Source: Botryotinia globosa (Eukaryota > Ascomycota > Leotiomycetes > Helotiales > Sclerotiniaceae). From it: 64,000 nt of DNA. Below are positions 22,645 to 35,807 of this stretch, piece by piece. Position numbers and translations under genes: made by a program. Below the pieces are notes generated by a model. It was given only the letters and a program-made list of their open reading frames with translations. It had not been told where the DNA came from and searched no databases. Position 1 is the first letter of the stretch, and the number at the start of each line of letters is the position of its first letter. The stretch spans positions 248,001-312,000 of the forward strand of contig RCSZ01000015.1 in assembly GCA_014898425.1 (NCBI GenBank). Reading direction: 5' to 3'.

Positions 22645-23276
22645 TGTGGATGGAAAGAGTGGTTATTGAGTTGTGTGAGAGTTACTTTTTGGAAGAGTTG
22701 GAGAGCTTGTTGGTTGAAGGGCGGCTTGGTAGAGAATGTCTGGTGGTTGACATGGAATCTTTATTGACTTGCTTGAGACTTGGACTGTAGGTGTATCGTA
22801 GGTAGTAGTAGTAGTTATCGTCACTCCATCAAGACATATATATCTTGTCATTTGATATCATTATTGGAAATTCACTGCTTCCCAATGCATACTCATTACC
22901 TACCTACCTACCTACCTAGGTATGCATCTCAATATATGATGTCAATGATTGATAAAGTTTCCTATATATCTACCTACCTACCCACCACAAAACTCTAAAA
23001 ATATGGACCAATGATTGGTGAATTTTGAATTTTGGACCACGACGATCAACTTTACCGTGATACCGACTACGAATTGATTCCAACACTCACGTCTCTCTCT
23101 CAACTTTATTCCACTCCTACTCCTACTCCCACTCCCACTCCCACTCCATTATCTACAACCCCCCTCAAAAAGGTGTCACTCAAGCCTTCAAGACACCTCT
23201 TCTTTTATTCCTTCCATTTCTTCCATTTCATTTCATTTCATTTCTACATTCGATTTCTTAATTTGAAGAATCAAAT
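22645..23276. other. Divergent promoter region of Rev7 and Kap114 genes
   Basis: Contains TACC repeats (22898-22918 and 22970-22983), a CTCCTA/CTCCCA tandem tract (23112-23147) and a CATTT pyrimidine-rich leader (23205-23260) just before the importin start. No gene is evident. Confidence 0.65.
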
Positions 23277-26200
23277 ATGGCTTCACAGCACGAGACACAA
23301 CTCCTCCAAATACTAGCAGATACACAATCATCTGCAGATGGACCCCGCAGACAAGCAGAAATCTTTCTTAAATCTGCTCAAAATGATCCAGCTTTTCCTT
23401 CCATGCTTGCATCAATTGCTTCTCATTCAAACGTCCCTTTAGAGCTTCGACAAGCTGCTTTGTTAAATTTAAAGAACTTTACTAGTAAGAATTGGACTGG
23501 TCATGATGATAATGGCAATCCTACCATTCAAATTGAGGAGGGCGCAAAGGCAGAGATTCGAGCACGAATGTTGGGAATGGCTACAAGTAATGTAGATTCA
23601 AGGAAGATTAAGGGTGCAGCGAGGTTTGTGGAAACTCTTTTCCTTACAAGTTCTTGGTCTTGAATATGCTCATGGAGGGGCACTTTGATCTCGTGAAAAG
23701 CGCATATGCTAATCTACAATTTGATGAATAGTATGGTCGTTAGCAAAATTGCAAATGTCGATTATCCAGATCAATGGCCAGATCTCCTTCCAACTATCCT
23801 ACACATCATACAAACCGGCACAGATTTACAATTACATGGATCATTGAAAGTATTAGCAGATGTTGTTGAGGAAAGTTTGAGTGAAGATCAATTCTTTTCC
23901 GTCGCACGAGATATTGTCAATACTGTCTATGGTGTAGCAGTCAATGAAGCACGTCTAGGAAAATTGCGCGCATTATCAGTATCTGTTTTCCGCGGAACTT
24001 TCGATATTATGGAAATGGTCAAGGACGAACATGGAACGGAAGTCAAAGCATTTGCAGAGGAAGTCCTAAAGGACTGGACACCATTCCTTGTGGCTATTAT
24101 GAAGCAGCCTTTACCTCCACCACCAAACGAATCAGAAGAGGATGGGCCAGTCGATCAGCAATGGCGTGGAGTTATTGCATTAAAGTTACAAGTTGTTAAG
24201 ACCTTGATGAAGATCAAATCGGTTTTCCCAACATTGTTACTTCCACAAAGTCCAGTTTTATTCAGCGCTACCTGGGCAGAATTGTCAAATGCACAACCTA
24301 TATTTCAAGAGATGTATGTCGATAATGATATGCCAGGTCGCATGGAGGATGCGGATAATTTGCCATATACTTTGGATTTCTTGGTATTGGAGGAACTCGA
24401 CTTTTTACAATCATGCTTGAAAGCTCCACCCGTACAAAAAGAACTCGAAACTCAATTACAAGCAAATGCTGGTGCAGCTATGACCCCTTGGGTTGTTGAT
24501 GTTATGAAGCTTGCTGTAAATTATGCACAAATTCTCAAGGAAGAGGAAGAATTATGGGATATTGATGTCAATTTATTCTTGGCAGAGGAATCATCAGTTA
24601 CCACACAATACACTCTCAGAATGTCTTGCGGAGACCTCCTTATCAAACTTGGTGAGTGGTTGTCTCATGGTGCTTTGGAAGGTTTATTGGCCTATACCCA
24701 AATGATCTTTTCCTCGGACGCCGCTTCATGGAGAATGAGAGAGGCAGTTTTGTTCCTTCTCACTCAACTCACAAACGATTTCTTGGATTGCGACAAGGAG
24801 ATTCGCCCTGAGGTTTCCCAAGCTTTCTTACCTTTCATCGATTATTCTATCAACAGAGAAGAAGAGCCACTATTGCGTGCCAGAGGATACTTGGTGGCTG
24901 GTAATCTTGCACAAAGTCTACCTCAGGTTTCTCTTGAATTACTTGATCGTACAGTCAGAGGTGTCACCTTGGATGAGGCCGAAGTTGTCAAGGTTTCTTG
25001 TATCAAATCTATTCAAGGTTACATTCTAGCTCACAATGTACCTGCTGATCGACAAGTTCCGATTATTGCTTCCATATCCGAATTCCTTCACTCAAAGGAT
25101 CTTACAGATCTCGAATCTGCAGATGATCTTCTTGTTACCTTGGTGGAATCTTTGAGATCTGCAATTCAAATGGATACAAGAGTGACACTTGCAGATGAAG
25201 GTGGACCTTTGGATTTATTGTTTGTTCTTGCAAAACATGGTGCCTCGAACTTTCAATTGACCATGTTAGTCACTGAATCATTCGAAGAAATTGTTGAGTC
25301 ATTTAGTGGCGGACCGGGCTACACAGCTTTATGTACTAAAGTATTGCCTTCATTAATCGGTGCATTTGACGTGGGATCTATAACTGCTGATGATCCTTTG
25401 GTAGAGGTAAAACTTTCTGGTGCTCTCAATATTTTGATGCTCAATACTGATATTTTCTTCTAGTTTGCCGCAGACTTGCTTACTATTCTTACCCAGAATG
25501 GTTCGGAGCCACTTCCAGCTGGATATGTCGCTGCCGTATTACCCAAGTTGAATCGACTTTTGATGACCACAACTGAAGGTGGTATTTTACGACCAGGTGC
25601 CGAGGCAATCAAGTATATGCTTATGCATGATCATCAACAAGTCTTTGCTTGGCATGATGAAAGCAATAAATCAGGTTTGGAAGTTTGTCTCATTATTATT
25701 GATAGATTACTTGGTCCTGAAGTGGAAGATAATGCAGCATCAGAAGTTGGAGGTCTTGCAGCTGAACTTGTTGAGAAAGCTGGTCAAGAACGTCTTGGTC
25801 CATATTTACCACAACTCTTGAGAGCTGTTGCTACACGTCTTGCTACAGCAGAAGCGGCTCCTTTCATCCAATCTTTGATTTTGGTTTTTGCTCGCTTATC
25901 TTTGGTTGGAGCACATGATGTTGTTGAATTCTTGAGCCAAATTGAAATCAATGGTCAAAGTGGTTTACAGGTTGTTTTAAGCAAATGGTTGGAGCATTCA
26001 GTTATGTTTGCAGGATATGATGGGATTAGACAAAAGTATGTTTCTCTTTCCAATTCTACTCGTAGATTCGATCGTCCGAGGCTAATCATAGATAGTGTCA
26101 TCGCACTCTCGAAAATCTTCAGTCTCAATGATCCACGTGTTGGCCAAACCATGGTTAAGGGTGATTTAGTCATTCCAACCAGTAATCGGATCATGACTCG

Positions 26201-26651
26201 ATCTAAGGCCAAACTCAGTAAGGACGGATCATACTTCACGCCCCCATCACAACTAACACGACAATCAGACCCCGATCAATATACAATCATTCCTGCATCG
26301 TTGAAAATCATCAAAGTCCTCATTGAAGAACTTATTTCAGCATCTGGACTTCAAAATGCAGCAACGGCAGCAGCAGCAGCAGAATTCGCGGATGAAGATG
26401 GAGATGATGACTCATGGGAAGATCTTCCAAGTGTACTTGATCTAGGCTTGTCGAGTACAAAGGCGGATCTTATGGCATTTGGGGAGGCAAGAGGGGGCTT
26501 CGGAAGAAACAGAGATGATGAGACGCAAGCTTACTTGACCGAATTCTTTGTTAAGGCTGGAAGAGAAAATGTAGGAGGCTTTAATGAGTTCTACGAGGCA
26601 TTATCGAATGAGGAGAAGGTTAAGTTGCAAGAATTGGCTCAGGGGGCTTGA
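23277..26651 (+). CDS. KAP114: Importin-beta family karyopherin, Kap114/importin-9-like
   Basis: Three exons: 23277-23623, 23732-25406 and 25464-26651. The introns are 108 and 57 bp, phases match and the product is 1069 residues. This size is typical of karyopherins. The N-terminus has an importin-beta N-terminal domain (RRQAEIFLKSAQNDP, then LELRQAALLNLKNFTSKNW, residues about 24-75), and the splice restores SMVVSKIANVDYPDQWPDLLP, a conserved HEAT segment. The rest is HEAT repeats. The acidic loop FADEDGDDDSWEDLPS near the C-terminus and the ending TEFFVKAGRENVGGFNEFYEALSNEE are what I expect for Kap114/importin-9, which imports histones H2A/H2B and TBP into the nucleus. The unspliced frames stop inside both introns, so the splicing is required. 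Confidence 0.9.
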
Positions 26652-29032
26652 TTGATGATTCGAGGTAATTTGTGAGATAACATTGTGATGGATAGATGGT
26701 TTTTTGGGTAACTGGAGACTCGTATGATGCTACGATGATATGTTGAGGTCAATCGATGTATAATTTGCTTGTCTGGCTGGTGCGCAGACAGGATTTTATT
26801 ACATGGTATGGGATGGCATCAAATTGTTTCAGACACCGCAGTCTATTCGTTCCAATTTGGAGGAATGAATGCAAGTGTTTTGCATCACGAAATCATGACT
26901 TGAATGATGATGACGGGGAATTCTTGAGCTAAAATAAAAGTAAATACTTATGATGGATGGATGGGCTGGGTACAAAAAATATCACATGTTGTAGATGGAT
27001 AGCTTGATGGGTGGTTTGCTAATTTGCATGTATGCAGGGAAATACGATGGCATAGAATAGCTTAGGATAGATTAGCTAAGGTTGTAATGAATATTTGATT
27101 TCAATATCTGTTTCTTCTACATAGGGTGGATTGTTTGGTATGTGGACTATTTAGTCGTGAGTATGTAGATTTTTTCCTTCCTCGATACATAATTATGTTT
27201 TGAGTGGTTATTGCTTTACCTTTGAGCATCACTCTTCAAGCCCGGTGCGAGGGATGATGATGCGTATCTGACAGTACGACCATGCAACTGAATACCAAAT
27301 CATCTGTAGTCACTCGACACTTGCTTGGGGCGTCGCACTGACCGTTTCTACTCCACATCCGAAGAGTAAGACAGAAAGTACGTGGTTCCTTCCATATACC
27401 TCTCCTTCCCCCGGGATTTTGTCAACACAACGATCTTCTCCTACTCGATTTCGCAGTATCTCCCAAAAACCCGAATTTACTTTCTTCATCCCAATGAGGA
27501 CGTACCTAGGTTGACTCAACAGTAGGTGCCCATAGCATCAGCAAGAACTCCTCGCAATGATTTCTTCGCTACTTGTTCAGCCGACCTTTGTCTGCTTTTC
27601 CATCGGACTCCTGGCCTGCCTGGGATTCTGTGATTCTGGGATTCTGGGATTCTGTGATTCAACATACACGTGCCTTTTTTACCGCGTTTTTTGCTATTCG
27701 TTCATAGTGCTACATCCCCTCTATAATTTTCGGCATTGATTGTGTTAGATTGCCCCTGTGATTGGGTAGCTCTTTGTGAGTGAGTAAATATATCACGAAA
27801 TGTCTTTCTCAAATCGACGGTCGAATTGTGATTTGTGCACGGTCGTTTCTGTGCATTTCCCTCGTGCATTGTCTCGAAATCGGTCTTCTAATCCCAAAGG
27901 TGGCTTCTGCGTGTCAGTCTCGGTCTTGATGCAATGACGCAATCGGGATGTATCGCGACGATTCCATCAGAATATGTATCCATATCCAATTTCGCCATTG
28001 TCATCCTGGGCTAATCGGCCATAGGGATCTCCGTGTTATAGACTCCCCTATCAGTGGAAATGGTGATTCCTTCCTTGTGGCAGTCAGTATACTCCAGTGA
28101 CTGTTTCGTGTGATGGCCAACTGAGACGGGGATTGGTGGTAGTTGACTCTGGAGGCCGCTTCTGGGATTCTCTAGCCTGACAATGATGATGTCTTGGGTT
28201 GGGTAGGAATGGAGAGGCTTACTTATATAGCTATTGCTTGTTAATAAACAGGAATGAAGTTACCGATGGTGAATCACTTGAATGGTCTGAGAGGAATGGG
28301 ATTTGATAAGGGACAATGTGGAAGTGTTGCTCGCATTGCATATAATGCGGTAGAGTGGATGGGAGTGAGTGTAGAGAAGTTGAAAACCATTGGAGATGCG
28401 GTTGGGTGGGGCAAGGAGGTATATAGACAGTCTTTTTCATGACACGGTACTTTCCATGAGTTTATCATCCCGTGCTCTGGCTGTTGCTGTGGCTGCACGA
28501 CAAGTTCCCTCTGTTTTCGTGGATTCAATCTCGCTAGGCGTACGCACCATCATACAAGCGCAACGGGGCGGTAATTGTTCATTAAACGCCGGGAGTGTAA
28601 GGACTTTGGTATCATCTTTCAGACTATTCGATATATGACTCGCATATCGCCTGGTCAGCTTGTTTATATCTGTACTAACATTATTTCACCCCAAGAATAT
28701 TAGAGTGCTACATTCCCAGAGCGCACTTGGATCTTCGTCAGTTGTCACTAATATTCGTGGAGATGAGAAGATTGAACTGAACCATTTGAATCTATGATAA
28801 CGTGCGACCAATGAAGCTAGAGCATGTATTTGTATTCTCTGATCACGACTGAACGATATTGGTATGTTTCTGGAAGCTTTCCCATTCGTTTTACACGTTT
28901 CATTGCATCGCATTACGATGTCGCTTCATTTTTGTATAAAAGCTTGAAGGAAATGATCTTCTCAGAAGGCGCATGCCGAGTACTTGATTCTAGAAGGGAA
29001 TCAATGCACACCGGATAATATTCTCCTGATCT
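26652..29032. other. Gene-poor region
   Basis: About 2.4 kb downstream of the importin gene. Open frames are short, unrelated to any family I know, and lack splice support. I see nothing else apart from a GATTCTGG mini-repeat at 27625-27660. Confidence 0.55.
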
Positions 29033-30700
29033 TTACTTCGAGTAGCTATTGGAAGAGTGGACTTGGTTCATCTCTTGAATGAATGTAGCGTATTGAGAAA
29101 ACTTCCATTTGAACCGTCCAGGCATGATGTTTCGTGAAAATCTCATGGCATCGAATGCATCCGCTTCCCACGAGCCGACAAAAGCACCCAACTCTTTTCT
29201 CTCGCCTGATAGGAAATACTTTAAGAGACGTGCACCATGGCTGAAAATGACGCCTGGCACATGAGCCATAGCATACCGTCTAATATTCCATATCGAATCA
29301 GGATATTGATGATCGATTGTCCGATTCCACCTGGACCGTTTATGGACATTGTCCGCAGTAGAAAGAAATATCGTTAAATTATCTGCAGGTATGAAAGCCC
29401 AACCTTGGCCGAAGACATCACACTTGCAGTATTTTCGTCAAAGCTAGGAGGAAAATCGGTGTACAGTAACCACTGTGTCACATACCTTTCCGCCCACTGC
29501 TTCGTTGATTTCAAACTGACATTGTTACGGTACCCGTAAAGTTCAAAGGAAGCAACGAATGAAAAGTTTCCTGATGCATCCTCCCAACGACCGTTCAGCT
29601 CTCACTCAAGGTCTGCGAATATTGTACCGGCTTCATTCTCAGTGTAACGTTTGCTCCAGTTTTGTGGTCCACCTACCTGTGATCAAATACCAAGCCTTGG
29701 CCAGATAGACACAAGCCCAGGCAGATTCTCAACGAGATATAATATGATGAATTCTAGATCGTGAAATTAACAAGTCGTAATACCTTGGGTCACACACTTT
29801 AAGCCAGCAGCTGAAAAAAGATGAAGCTTACGCTCCGTGTTCTGCACTTCATCTATGAAGTCGCTCGCCAAGTACAATACAAAGCCAAAGTCGTTTATGG
29901 ACTCAGCTCAACGGCTTCTTGAACCCAAGAATCCGAAAGGCGACATTTCTCGATATTAGATACATATTTTCCCATCTAATCAACGTACCGCCAAGTGGCT
30001 TTACCACACGGCCATTCGCAGGTACCTTTGATGTGATACAGCGATGAGAAAATCATTGCCCGGAACCTCAATCTACCATTTTGGATCGCTGTCTCCAAGA
30101 GTTTTGGGGTCTTGGTAGCGTTGAATGATTGTCTCCTTGGCGGCCGAGCACTCAATCGTTTATCCTTTCGTGCGACTCGGCCCTCGCAAATTCACCAAAG
30201 CAGAATCTTCCATACTCAAGTTGATCCGTCCCCGAATTGTCGTTTCATGAGCGTTGAAGACTTTTTTCCGCGTCTCCAAGAGTTGACCCTTGACTTGGCA
30301 ATAGTGAACTGCGGTCGTTTCCATTAATTGCCAGTACATTTGTCATGACATCAATGATTTTCATAACCCACGTATGTAGCATAATTGAAAAGGAGTAATT
30401 GTTCATGTCAATGCACACGTATCGCGAGACGGTGAGACTTTGATGCCACGACATATACTGCGGGAAATGGCCCCCAAAATGCCAAGATAATTCCCCAACC
30501 TCCTTCCCCTGGTTCCCTCACAATCGACAACGAATGCATCGTCATCTAATTTCTCCTATCCATCGCATATCGATACTCACCGTCCCTATCAACATCGATA
30601 GCAGCAAAGTAAGACATATTAACCTTATGCTTATCCCGTATCGGTATTGAGATCCGCCCATTGGGAGAATAGCGGACATGGTCTCTCAATAATGCCACAG
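29033..30700 (-). pseudogene. Decayed multi-exon gene of unknown family
   Basis: Protein-like segments line up on the minus strand but cannot be joined into one clean frame. (1) From about 30690, ALLRDHVRYSPNGRISIPIR... and MSYFAAIDVDRDG, ending at a GTGAGT donor; after a possible 35-bp intron DDAFVVDCEGTRGRRLGNYL follows. (2) RYVCIDMNNYSFSIMLHTWV (about 30420-30350). (3) SINDFGFVLYLASDFIDEV (29905-29830). (4) From 29676, GGPQNWSKRYTENEAGTIFADLE, an in-frame TGA, then ELNGRWEDASGNFSFVASFE... (5) After a frame change near 29440, CDVFGQGWAFIPADNLTIFL through to a stop at 29033. The last 400 bases are well preserved. I do not recognise the family. It could also be an intact gene with introns I placed wrongly. 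Confidence 0.4.
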
Positions 30701-32680
30701 CTTGCGGTTAGATTCGGGCTCCACGCCCCGTATCAACGCTGCCACGAAAGTTTCCCCGTGCCCAGATTCCTCCATTCTCCATTCTCCATCCTCCACATTT
30801 CCAACTTCTTCCAAATTATCTTCTAGTACGGAGTGGTGAGTGGAGACCCCGACCGAGGAAATACAAAATGCGGATGGGGGGAATCGAGATGTGGACGGAA
30901 CATCAAGAGGAAAATCTCTCACTTCCTCGGCGTGGAGCATGAGAATAGCGGGCGCGGGCCGATTGCATTCATTGGTGCGGTGGAGCACGTTCTTTGATGG
31001 AGTTCGAAATTTGAATTCAGGAGCGGTGGATGAATGAGTATGGGGACCGGAAACGTGTGGCAATGGCAGAAACAAATATTCACCGTGCCATCGTGATTCG
31101 TAACCATTCACCGCTCGCCCTCGCTGTCGCTGTCGTAGCATCGAGGGAGAGCAGATACGCATTCAGGCATGATTACGCATGTTGCGCATTGATATCGTAT
31201 TGACAAAAATTCTCCAAAGATCTTCCACCCATCACCAGGCAGAGGAAGACATCATCTCGATGAGATGAACACCAACTACATGGAGCAATGAAATATCAAA
31301 AGAGATCCTCACAAGCTCTTTTCCCCAAACAGTCGCACGGAAGCACACAAACGGAAGCAAACAATCACTGCCCCACCATAGCTACGCGCATTAACCTCGA
31401 CCTTCTCTACCAGCAGTAGCAACATGGGCATTGGATACACGCCAGCCCAGCAGGGAGAATCCCCTGTCTATCCAGGCCCTCCCCTGGTTATCGTAGCATC
31501 CCGTCCCTCTCGTTTCCCGGGTGATATCGTAAGATTCGTCACAACTACCTGCCAAAATTCACAACTGTTCCTGCAAATGGCCAGGTCCTCTGCTATTAGA
31601 TTCTCCACACATCCAGCAAGTCATGTTGTACCTGCCTTAATCACCCATCTCCCACTCACGCGTCCGCGAACCAGCGGGTCTCAATCTGTCTGCTAAGTTC
31701 AAGATGGGATAAACCAGGCACCAAATCCGTGAGGAAATTTCAAATTGTGGAGATTGGATTTTCTTTTTTGGTATTGGAGCGTGTACGGTAGACTACAAGG
31801 TGATAAAAATAATAACAATAACAATAACGATTATAATAGAATGAAATAAATCCATGTTGATTTGGGGCTGGCTGTACGAACTATCTATCTATTGGCTAAT
31901 AATGAATGGGCAGCCAAAGGCGCTTAACTGTGTGACTTTGACATACCCATACCTCGGAAGGTTAACAGACAAAAGAGTGAAGATCTCTGTATCAAAGAGA
32001 GAGCCCTTCTAATTAAACGTAGAGTGATGGAGAATGTCATGGATGGGGCCTCGGAATTGTAAAGGAGAAGAAGGATAATGGAGGCGGCAGATAGGTTTCA
32101 CATCCAACTCAAGCAAGCCCTGGGGATCAAAGCAATCATTTTGACAGTCACAATCACCATTTACAATACAAGCATGGCGGGCACACACAAGACAAGCACA
32201 AATCAAGTCATTGTAATGAAGTCGTTCCATTTCTCAGTATATACATCTAATCATCCTCTTCTGCTGCTGTGACATAAACACATCCCTGGAATATCCCAAC
32301 CCATTTACCCATCTATAGGTACTATTCAAACATAAAACATAAAACATAATTGAAAATCTCGCATCTCGTAATAAAGGTCTATAAGGTGTAAATAATATGG
32401 ATCAAGGTGAGGCGACAATTAAAGGTGTAAGTCGACACGTCAATGAATGGGAAGTCGAAACGTTTGCAGCCGTGTACTGGCAAACTCTGTTGACAAGTTG
32501 TTTCGCAACCACTATGACAAATGCCGAATTGAGGATGACGAGGGGATATTAGGAACGCCTGTCTTTCTCCATATTCTCCATGTGAAATTTCCAGATTTTT
32601 TGTGACTTTTTAAATATTTTTTTACTTTTTCATCCGTCTTGTCTGTGCAAGAGAGGTGCTCAAATTAAGAATGGGATAAT
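30701..32680. other. Intergenic region downstream of the H+-ATPase
   Basis: Contains a 158-codon minus-strand open frame (30686-31162) of biased composition with no recognisable domain, whose end overlaps the decayed gene's most upstream segment; it may include that gene's first exon but I cannot show it. The part nearest 32680 is AT-rich and is the likely 3' UTR of the ATPase gene. Confidence 0.5.
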
Positions 32681-35600
32681 CTAATCGTCATCCTCAACCT
32701 CGGCTTGCTTTTGAACAATGTGGTAACGGTGAACACCGTCAACTTGGGAATGTTCAAGGGCAACCTTGGAGAGATGGGCGATGATGTTCTCCATTTGGGT
32801 ATCAGCGTGGCTGCGTCTGGCACGTCCAAGGTTGTCCAACCAAGACCATTGGTTCAACAAGTAGTAGACAATGGCAGTGATGATGGTGACACCGATGGAG
32901 TAACCCCAGACGATGACAACAGTGACGATGGAAGTGGTACCGTTCTGGGAGAGGAGAACGTTCTGGGTAACTGGGTCAGATGGCTCACCAGCTCCGCCAC
33001 ACAACCAACCGAAGACACAGAAGAGGGTAGCAATGACATCGACGATGAAGATGGCGATAACCAATTGCCATGATGGCCAGGTGTTACCACCACGGGTGAC
33101 GAAGATGAGCCAGTTCTCAGTGAGAGATACTTCCAAGAAGAGCATACCTTGGATAGATCCAAAGTTCTCGATGAAACCACCGTTGGGTACGAAGATAGCA
33201 CCACGCATGACCCAGGTACCGAGAGCAAGGAGGATACCGAGGATGACGGAGATGATCCAGATCTTGGGCAATTGCCATTCGACGGGACGTTGTTCGAAGT
33301 GAGCATTGTCGTAGGCGACAGCGATGGTAGCCAAATCAGCGAAGAGAGCGAGGAAAACAATAAGCTCGACACGGATGGTCTCGTTGATGATAACCATGGA
33401 GGTGACCAAGTAGATTTCCAAGTGGAGACAGAGAGCGATACGGTATTGAATATAAGCCTTCATACGTTGGAAAATTTGACGGGCGATCTTGATGGCAGAG
33501 ACGATAGTGTTAAGACCAGGAGCGAGGAAAACGATGTCAGCGGCGGCTTGAGCGGCTTCAGTAGCACCCTCAACAGCAATACCACAGTCAGATTTCTTGA
33601 GGGAAGGAGCGTCGTTAACACCATCACCAGTCATAGCAGTCAAATGTCCACGTTGTTGCAACATCTCGACGACTTGGTACTTGTGCTCGGGGAAAACTTC
33701 AGCGAAACCATCGGCGCGCTCGACCAAATCGTGTTGAGTAGTACCAGTAAGACCACCGTGGATGAGCTTGTCCGAGTTGTAAACCTTGGTACCGAGAGCC
33801 AACATCTTGCAAGTTTCCTTGGCAATAGCGATAGCGTCACCAGTCAACATCTTAACGGAGAGACCAAGAACTTGAGCTTCGGCAATGGTGGCAGCGGTAT
33901 CCTCACGGGGAGGGTCGAACATAGGAAGCATACCAAGCAATTGCCATGGTCCGTTACCTTCCTTAACAGCAACACCGAGGGAACGGAAACCACGACGAGC
34001 GAATTCCAAAGTCTTGGCCTTGTACATGGCGGCAACCTCAGCGGAACATTCAGACATTCTCAAGATGGCACTTGGAGCACCCTTGGCACAAGTCCAGGTA
34101 ACACCATCCTTGACGACGATAGCAGTAATACGCTTGGAGACAGGGTCGAAAGGAGCGAAGTTCTCAGTTCTCCATCCTTGTTCGAGGATCTTACGGGCAG
34201 CTGGGTAACGCTTCAAGGTAAGAATGGTAACTTTATCGATAGGATCCAAAGACTTGACGTTGTGGGAAGAAGCAAGAGCAGCGACAGCCATCATCCAGTT
34301 AACATCGACACCCTCAGCGACGAAAGGTTCACGAATGGACAATTGGTTAGCAGTGAGAGTACCAGTCTTGTCAGAGCAGAGAACATCGACACCAGCAAGG
34401 GACTCAATAGCGGTAAGCTTTTGAACAATAGCCTTCTCCTCGGCGAGGTAAGCGGCACCGACAGCAAGAGTGGTGGTGGTGACGACGGGAAGACCGACGG
34501 GAACACCGACAATCAAGAGGATAAGAGCGTAATGGAGCAAGTTGACGGAAGAGTGTTCTGGGGTAGCGAGCTTCAAGTGATGGAAGAAACCACCGATCCA
34601 TGCGATCAAGATCCAGCCGACGACCAAAACCAACAAAGACGTACCGATGGAGTTCATGATAGCCTTGAAATGACCTTGATCTTGAGCACCAGTGACGAGG
34701 GAAGCAGTACGACCGACGAAAGACATGCGAGCACCGTGGGTGACAACGGCATAGGCCTTTCCACGCTTGCAACCAGTTGTGTAGTAGATAACATCAGCGA
34801 CGTACTTGTCGACAGCCAAGGATTCACCAGTCATGGCAGATTGATCGATAGCGAGAAGAGCATAGCCGGAACCGTGCTTTCCTCCGTGTGCATCATCATC
34901 ATCATCCTCTTCCTTTTCGCTCATCTCGTGGCTGCGTTGGTTGAGGAGTTCTTGTTGGTAGGTTTCGTATCCGTTAGGGTCGTCATAAGCGCAAATAATT
35001 CTAGCATCGGCGGGAACGACATGTCCATCTTCGATAATGATCTATTGGCAGATTGTTAGTAATGTGATTGCGAAGTGATGCGATGTCGATCGGGGGTGAC
35101 TTACAATGTCACCAGGAACCAATTCACGAGCCAAGATTTCAACTTCGGCACCATCACGAACAACGGTAGCCTTCAAAGCAATGTCACCTGTGATTGAGGT
35201 TAGCAACGAGATGGTCATGTGCGAATTGGTGCGATGGCTTACCCTTCAAACTAGCAACGACATCGGCAGCTTGTTTTTCTTGATACCAACCGACAACAGC
35301 GTTAAGCATGAGAATACCGATAATGACACCGAAATCAATCCAATCACGCAGACCAGCGGCGAGGAGGACAGCAAGTTCCATAACTGTTGTCGAGATTAGT
35401 AGGGTTCAAACAGAGCGAATTGAAGTCAACTTACCATAGAGGACAGGTCCCTTGAAGAAACCGATGAACTTCCAGAACAAGCTCTCGTTCTCAGTGGTCA
35501 ATTCGTTCCATCCAGTCTTCTTACGACGGTTCTCAACCTCGCTGGCAGAGAGACCTTGTCGCATACCGGTGTTGAGCCAGTCGTCTGGAGTCTCGAAACC

Positions 35601-35807
35601 AGCTCCATCACTGCCCGCGGACTTCTTGCCCTTCTTCTTCTTGCCAGCGTTGGCAGCCTCTTCTTCTTCGGCAGCGAGCTTCTCTCCCTCTTCTCTTCCC
35701 TTATACTTTGAAATATATCGAACGAGTTGTCCATATTCTCCGAGTTTTTCGTCTTCGTACTCTGGTCTGGCCGCCGAAGCGCCATTCTCAATGTCTCCGT
35801 GAGCCAT
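32681..35807 (-). CDS. PMA1: Plasma-membrane H+-transporting P-type ATPase (type IIIA)
   Basis: Four exons: 35807-35435, 35383-35243, 35187-35105 and 35041-32681. The introns are 51, 55 and 63 bp and all joins are in phase, giving 985 residues. It pumps protons out of the cell using ATP and sets the membrane potential and cytosolic pH. Visible motifs are DQSAMTGES in the actuator domain (TGES at about 270-273), [18 protein letters not shown] in TM4, the phosphorylation motif [10 protein letters not shown] (Asp about 423), MLTGDA, and the hinge [20 protein letters not shown]. Membrane spans flank these in the usual 2+2+6 layout. The N-terminus has an acidic stretch, a KKKKGKK patch and [15 protein letters not shown]. 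An acidic/Gly/His insertion (about 239-258, [16 protein letters not shown]) precedes the TGES loop. Codon use is strongly biased toward C-ending codons, as in highly expressed genes. Confidence 0.95.

Noticed and set aside
28231..28640. Cluster of 60-84 codon frames on both strands
   Set aside because: Overlapping on both strands with none protein-like; no family recognised.
31424..31696. 90-codon plus-strand frame
   Set aside because: No domain and no supporting signals; composition looks random.
33149..35059. 636-codon plus-strand open frame
   Set aside because: It is the antisense shadow of the codon-biased H+-ATPase gene, with the Ser/Asp/Gly/Thr-rich composition expected from the reverse of C-ending codons.
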